Assembly: GCA_044234625.1 (NCBI GenBank)
Contig: JBIIIP010000060.1
Coordinates: forward strand, 1 to 17,765
DNA from: CACORA01 sp044234625
Lineage (GTDB): Bacteria > Planctomycetota > Planctomycetia > Pirellulales > UBA1268
Reading direction: 5' to 3'
Length of the DNA: 17,765 bases
The notes below the pieces were generated by a model. It made no database searches, was not told the DNA's origin, and saw only the letters and a list, made by a program, of their open reading frames with translations. The position numbers were made by a program, and so were the translations under genes. Shown here piece by piece: positions 15,858 through 17,765 of this stretch. Every line of letters starts with the position of its first letter. Positions within the stretch are counted from its first letter, which is position 1.

Positions 15858-16882
15858 CCTCCGCCGCCCCGCCGGCCGTGAAACCGCTCGTGATCGGGCC
15901 CGTGGTCGTTGATCCGCCCGTGCTCCAGGCGCCGATGGCGGGCTACACGAATTACGCCTACCGGCAGGTGGTCCGCGAGTTCGGCGGCGCGGGACTCCTG
16001 GCCACCGAGATGATCGCCGCCCGCAGCGCGGCATGGCTGGAAACGAATCGGGGTGAGCATCCCGATCGCCTGTGGGGCGTGCGCGAGGAGCCGCGGCCCC
16101 TGGCCGTGCAGATGTGGGACAACGATCCCGACAACCTGGCCGCCGTCGGCCGCCGCCTGGCGAGGGATTTCCGCGTCAGTGTCGTGGATCTGAATTTCGG
16201 CTGCCCGGTGCGGCAGGTGACGGAAAAGGCCCACAGTGGCTCGTGGCTCCTGCGCGACCCCGCCCGGGTGGGCACGATCGTGAGGCGCGTGGTCGAGGCC
16301 TGCGACGGCACACCCGTCACCGCCAAGATCCGCCTGGGCTGCTCCGATGCCTGCCGCACGGCGGTCGAGGTGGCCCAGCGGATCGAAGAGGCGGGCGCCG
16401 CCTGCCTCACGGTGCACGGCCGCGTGGCTGCGCAGTTCTTCACCGGTCAGGCCGATTGGGAGTCGATCACCGCCGTGAAGCGGAGCCTCTCCCGGATGCC
16501 GGTGGTGGGCAACGGCGACATCGACTCGGCCGAGACGGCCGTACGCCGGCTCCGCGACAGCGGTGTGGACGGGGTGATGATCGCCCGCGAGGCGCTCGCG
16601 AAGCCGTGGATCTTCGCCCAGGTGGCGGCCCTGCTGCGGGGAGAGGCCTGCCCGGCGGATCCCTCCCTCGGCGAGCAACGAGAGATCGTGCTCCATCACT
16701 ACGACTTGGTCTGCCGGCGGTTTGGCATGGAACGGGGCACGCTCCTGATGCGAAAATTTGCCTGCTCCTACGCCCAGGGGATCCCCGGTGCCCGCGAATT
16801 CCGGGGCCGCGTGTCCCGCGTGACCACCCGCGAGGAGTTTCTCGCAGCCGTGCATGCGGCGTTTCCGCGGCGGCCGCAGTGA
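15851..16882 (+). CDS. dusB: tRNA-dihydrouridine synthase, DusB type
   Basis: A 343-residue flavoenzyme that reduces a uridine in the tRNA D-loop with NADPH. It has the canonical FMN motif LQAPMAGYTNYAYR (25-38), ATEMIAA (51-57), VDLNFGCPVRQV (112-123) with active-site Cys118, TAKIRLG with Lys159, TVHGR with His189, VVGNGDI (218-224) and GVMIAREALAKPWIF (241-255). Its length is close to the usual 320-350. DusB is the subgroup most common outside Proteobacteria, but the assignment is by overall resemblance. The start lies in the third copy of an 8-base tandem repeat with no Shine-Dalgarno, 12 bases after the previous stop, so it may be translated by coupling. It is the second Dus-family gene in the window and the more conventional one. 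Confidence 0.9.
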   Translation: MIASAAPPAVKPLVIGPVVVDPPVLQAPMAGYTNYAYRQVVREFGGAGLLATEMIAARSAAWLETNRGEHPDRLWGVREEPRPLAVQMWDNDPDNLAAVGRRLARDFRVSVVDLNFGCPVRQVTEKAHSGSWLLRDPARVGTIVRRVVEACDGTPVTAKIRLGCSDACRTAVEVAQRIEEAGAACLTVHGRVAAQFFTGQADWESITAVKRSLSRMPVVGNGDIDSAETAVRRLRDSGVDGVMIAREALAKPWIFAQVAALLRGEACPADPSLGEQREIVLHHYDLVCRRFGMERGTLLMRKFACSYAQGIPGAREFRGRVSRVTTREEFLAAVHAAFPRRPQ

Positions 16883-16898
16883 ATTTTCGCTACCCGGC

Positions 16899-16926
16899 TT
16901 GTCGAAAGTGGTCGGGGCCCTAAGAT
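16899..16926 (+). promoter_or_regulatory. Promoter of the SufR-like gene, predicting a leaderless mRNA
   Basis: TTGTCG (16899-16904), a 16-base spacer and TAAGAT (16921-16926) match sigma-70 hexamers at four of six each. The expected start of transcription near 16933 is only about two bases before the ATG at 16935, and no Shine-Dalgarno precedes that ATG. Confidence 0.45.
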
Positions 16927-16934
16927 CATGGTGT

Positions 16935-17621
16935 ATGAGCAGAGAAATCCCCGTGGAACGACCGGAACGACCGCTGCCCTCCGACGGCCCGCTCCTGGAG
17001 ATGCTACGCGTGGAGGGCGCGGTGAGCATCAGCGCGCTCGAAGCCGGGCTCGGCGTCACGGCCACCGCCGTGCGGCAGCGGTTGGATCGGCTCATGCGGG
17101 CCGGGTTTATCGAGCGATCGACCGTATCTCGCGGGCGGGGCCGACCCTCGCATGCCTACAACCTCACCGACAAGGGACGGCGGCTCGGAGGCGACAATTT
17201 TCAGGATCTCGCCATGGTGCTGTGGCGGGAAATCCGCGGGGTGCGGGATCCGGCCGTGAGGCAAGGGTTGTTGGCGCGGATCGGCTCGGCCATGGCGGGC
17301 ATGTATCGGGACCGTGTGACGGGTTCCACGCCGGATGAAAGGCTGGAGAGCGCCGCGGCGCTGCTCCGGGAGCGGCAGATCTCCTGCGCCGTCGCCGTGG
17401 AAAAAGGCGAGTTCGCCGTGCTCACGAGCTACACCTGCCCCTACCCGGATCTCGCGGAAAAGGACCGCGGCATCTGCGCGGCGGAGCGACTCATGCTGCA
17501 GGATCTCGTCGCGGCGCCGGTTGAGCTCTCCGCGTGCCGCCTCGACGGCGCGTCGTGCTGCAAGTTCACGGCTGCCTCGGCATCGCCATCGGATCCGCGC
17601 CCGGGGCACCAAGGGGCTTGA
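16935..17621 (+). CDS. SufR-like iron-sulfur-sensing transcriptional regulator
   Basis: A 228-residue DNA-binding protein. Residues 19-80 form a winged helix: MLRVEGAVSISALEAGLGVT and ATAVRQRLDRLMRAGFIER, then the wing SRGRGRPSHAYNLTDKG. A helical middle part is followed by a C-terminal cysteine set: Cys168 (YTCPYPDLAE), Cys181, Cys201 and Cys208/209 (GASCCKF). The 12-residue gap between Cys168 and Cys181 and the CPYPDLAE context match SufR-type repressors, which bind a [4Fe-4S] cluster and control Fe-S assembly genes. No suf genes are in the window; the next gene appears to encode NuoB, itself an Fe-S protein. ATG 16935 is favoured over an in-frame upstream GTG/ATG because the earlier codons overlap the dus 3' end and the promoter. 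Confidence 0.85.
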   Translation: MSREIPVERPERPLPSDGPLLEMLRVEGAVSISALEAGLGVTATAVRQRLDRLMRAGFIERSTVSRGRGRPSHAYNLTDKGRRLGGDNFQDLAMVLWREIRGVRDPAVRQGLLARIGSAMAGMYRDRVTGSTPDERLESAAALLRERQISCAVAVEKGEFAVLTSYTCPYPDLAEKDRGICAAERLMLQDLVAAPVELSACRLDGASCCKFTAASASPSDPRPGHQGA

Positions 17622-17667
17622 ATCCGCTGCCGTTGCAGCATCGAATGCCATCCGGTTGTACGAGTAG

Positions 17668-17680
17668 AAAATTTAAAAAC
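17668..17680. promoter_or_regulatory. AT-rich patch upstream of probable nuoB
   Basis: Within the 78-base gap after the SufR-like gene, AAAATTTAAAAAC stands out against GC-rich surroundings and contains the near-palindrome AAATTTAAA. No -35/-10 pair at proper spacing could be fitted. It might be part of a promoter or an operator. Confidence 0.3.
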
Positions 17681-17699
17681 CACCCCGCTGGAGCCTCCC

Positions 17700-17765
17700 A
17701 TGACGCAGCCCTGGATTGAAGGACGGTTTGAGGAAAACCTCGTCCTCACGACCGTCGAACAGGCC
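17700..17765 (+). CDS. nuoB: Probable NADH-quinone oxidoreductase subunit B, 3' partial
   Basis: Only 22 codons are in the window. The visible N-terminus, MTQPWIEGRFEENLVLTTVE followed by QA, resembles NuoB, where a variable lead-in precedes a segment of the form xTTVExxxNWAR and then the Cys-rich cluster motif, which would lie beyond the edge. NuoB carries the N2 [4Fe-4S] cluster next to the quinone site of complex I. GGAG at 17690-17693, six bases before ATG, is one of the clearest ribosome binding sites here. Identification rests on this short stretch alone. Confidence 0.5.
   Translation, partial: MTQPWIEGRFEENLVLTTVEQA

Noticed and set aside
16854..16934. Upstream in-frame extension of the SufR-like gene
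   Set aside because: It overlaps the dus 3' end and the promoter elements, and the extra residues are not like the family.
14957..17095. Minus-strand open frame of 712 codons opposite the TolC-like and dus genes
   Set aside because: Same antisense composition; it spans several genes and their junctions, which a real gene would not do.

Overview
The window is GC-rich and densely coded, from a bacterium I place by inference in Planctomycetota, probably Pirellulales-like. The grounds are a second, C-terminally short SecA, a tail reading PNQAMQRTR built from a dispersed inverted repeat, several palindromic intergenic repeats, weak ribosome binding sites and apparent leaderless starts. No marker gene settles the taxonomy.

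Region by region. (1) 1-2818 holds the 3' nine-tenths of an RND efflux pump, convergent with a class I SAM methyltransferase (2825-3685, minus) whose stop lies 6 bases away. (2) 3686-5333 is an accessory-looking stretch: a DUF4160/DUF2442 pair whose second gene ends inside an imperfect inverted repeat, then a tRNA-Cys(GCA) on the minus strand with its own hairpin terminator. (3) 5334-10076 is a tightly coupled operon: gnd, an SDR dehydrogenase, zwf and a Dus-family flavoprotein, with ATGA, TGATG and about 31-base overlaps. It covers both dehydrogenases of the oxidative pentose phosphate pathway. No lactonase gene is present; an SDR stands between the two. (4) queG (epoxyqueuosine reductase, minus strand) is convergent with this operon and divergent from a Q/N-rich putative lipoprotein. 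(5) 11519-15838 holds the Q/N-rich protein, a 650-residue accessory SecA-like ATPase, a 518-base gap packed with three different repeats, and a secreted alpha-helical protein resembling a TolC-type hairpin. (6) 15851-17765 holds a DusB-type dihydrouridine synthase, a SufR-like iron-sulfur-sensing regulator with an apparently leaderless promoter, and the first 22 codons of what is probably nuoB.

How they fit together: NADPH supply (gnd, zwf) and three tRNA-modification enzymes (two Dus proteins and QueG) cluster within 12 kb beside a tRNA gene. Dus and QueG are reductases that use flavin, NADPH or Fe-S clusters. The Fe-S sensing regulator directly precedes the start of a probable complex I operon. 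No CRISPR array, prophage, insertion sequence or antiphage system was recognised. The least explained parts are the accessory SecA neighbourhood, the uncharged Q/N-rich protein, the repeat-packed gap at 14307-14824, the SDR inside the pentose phosphate operon and the leaderless SufR-like gene.
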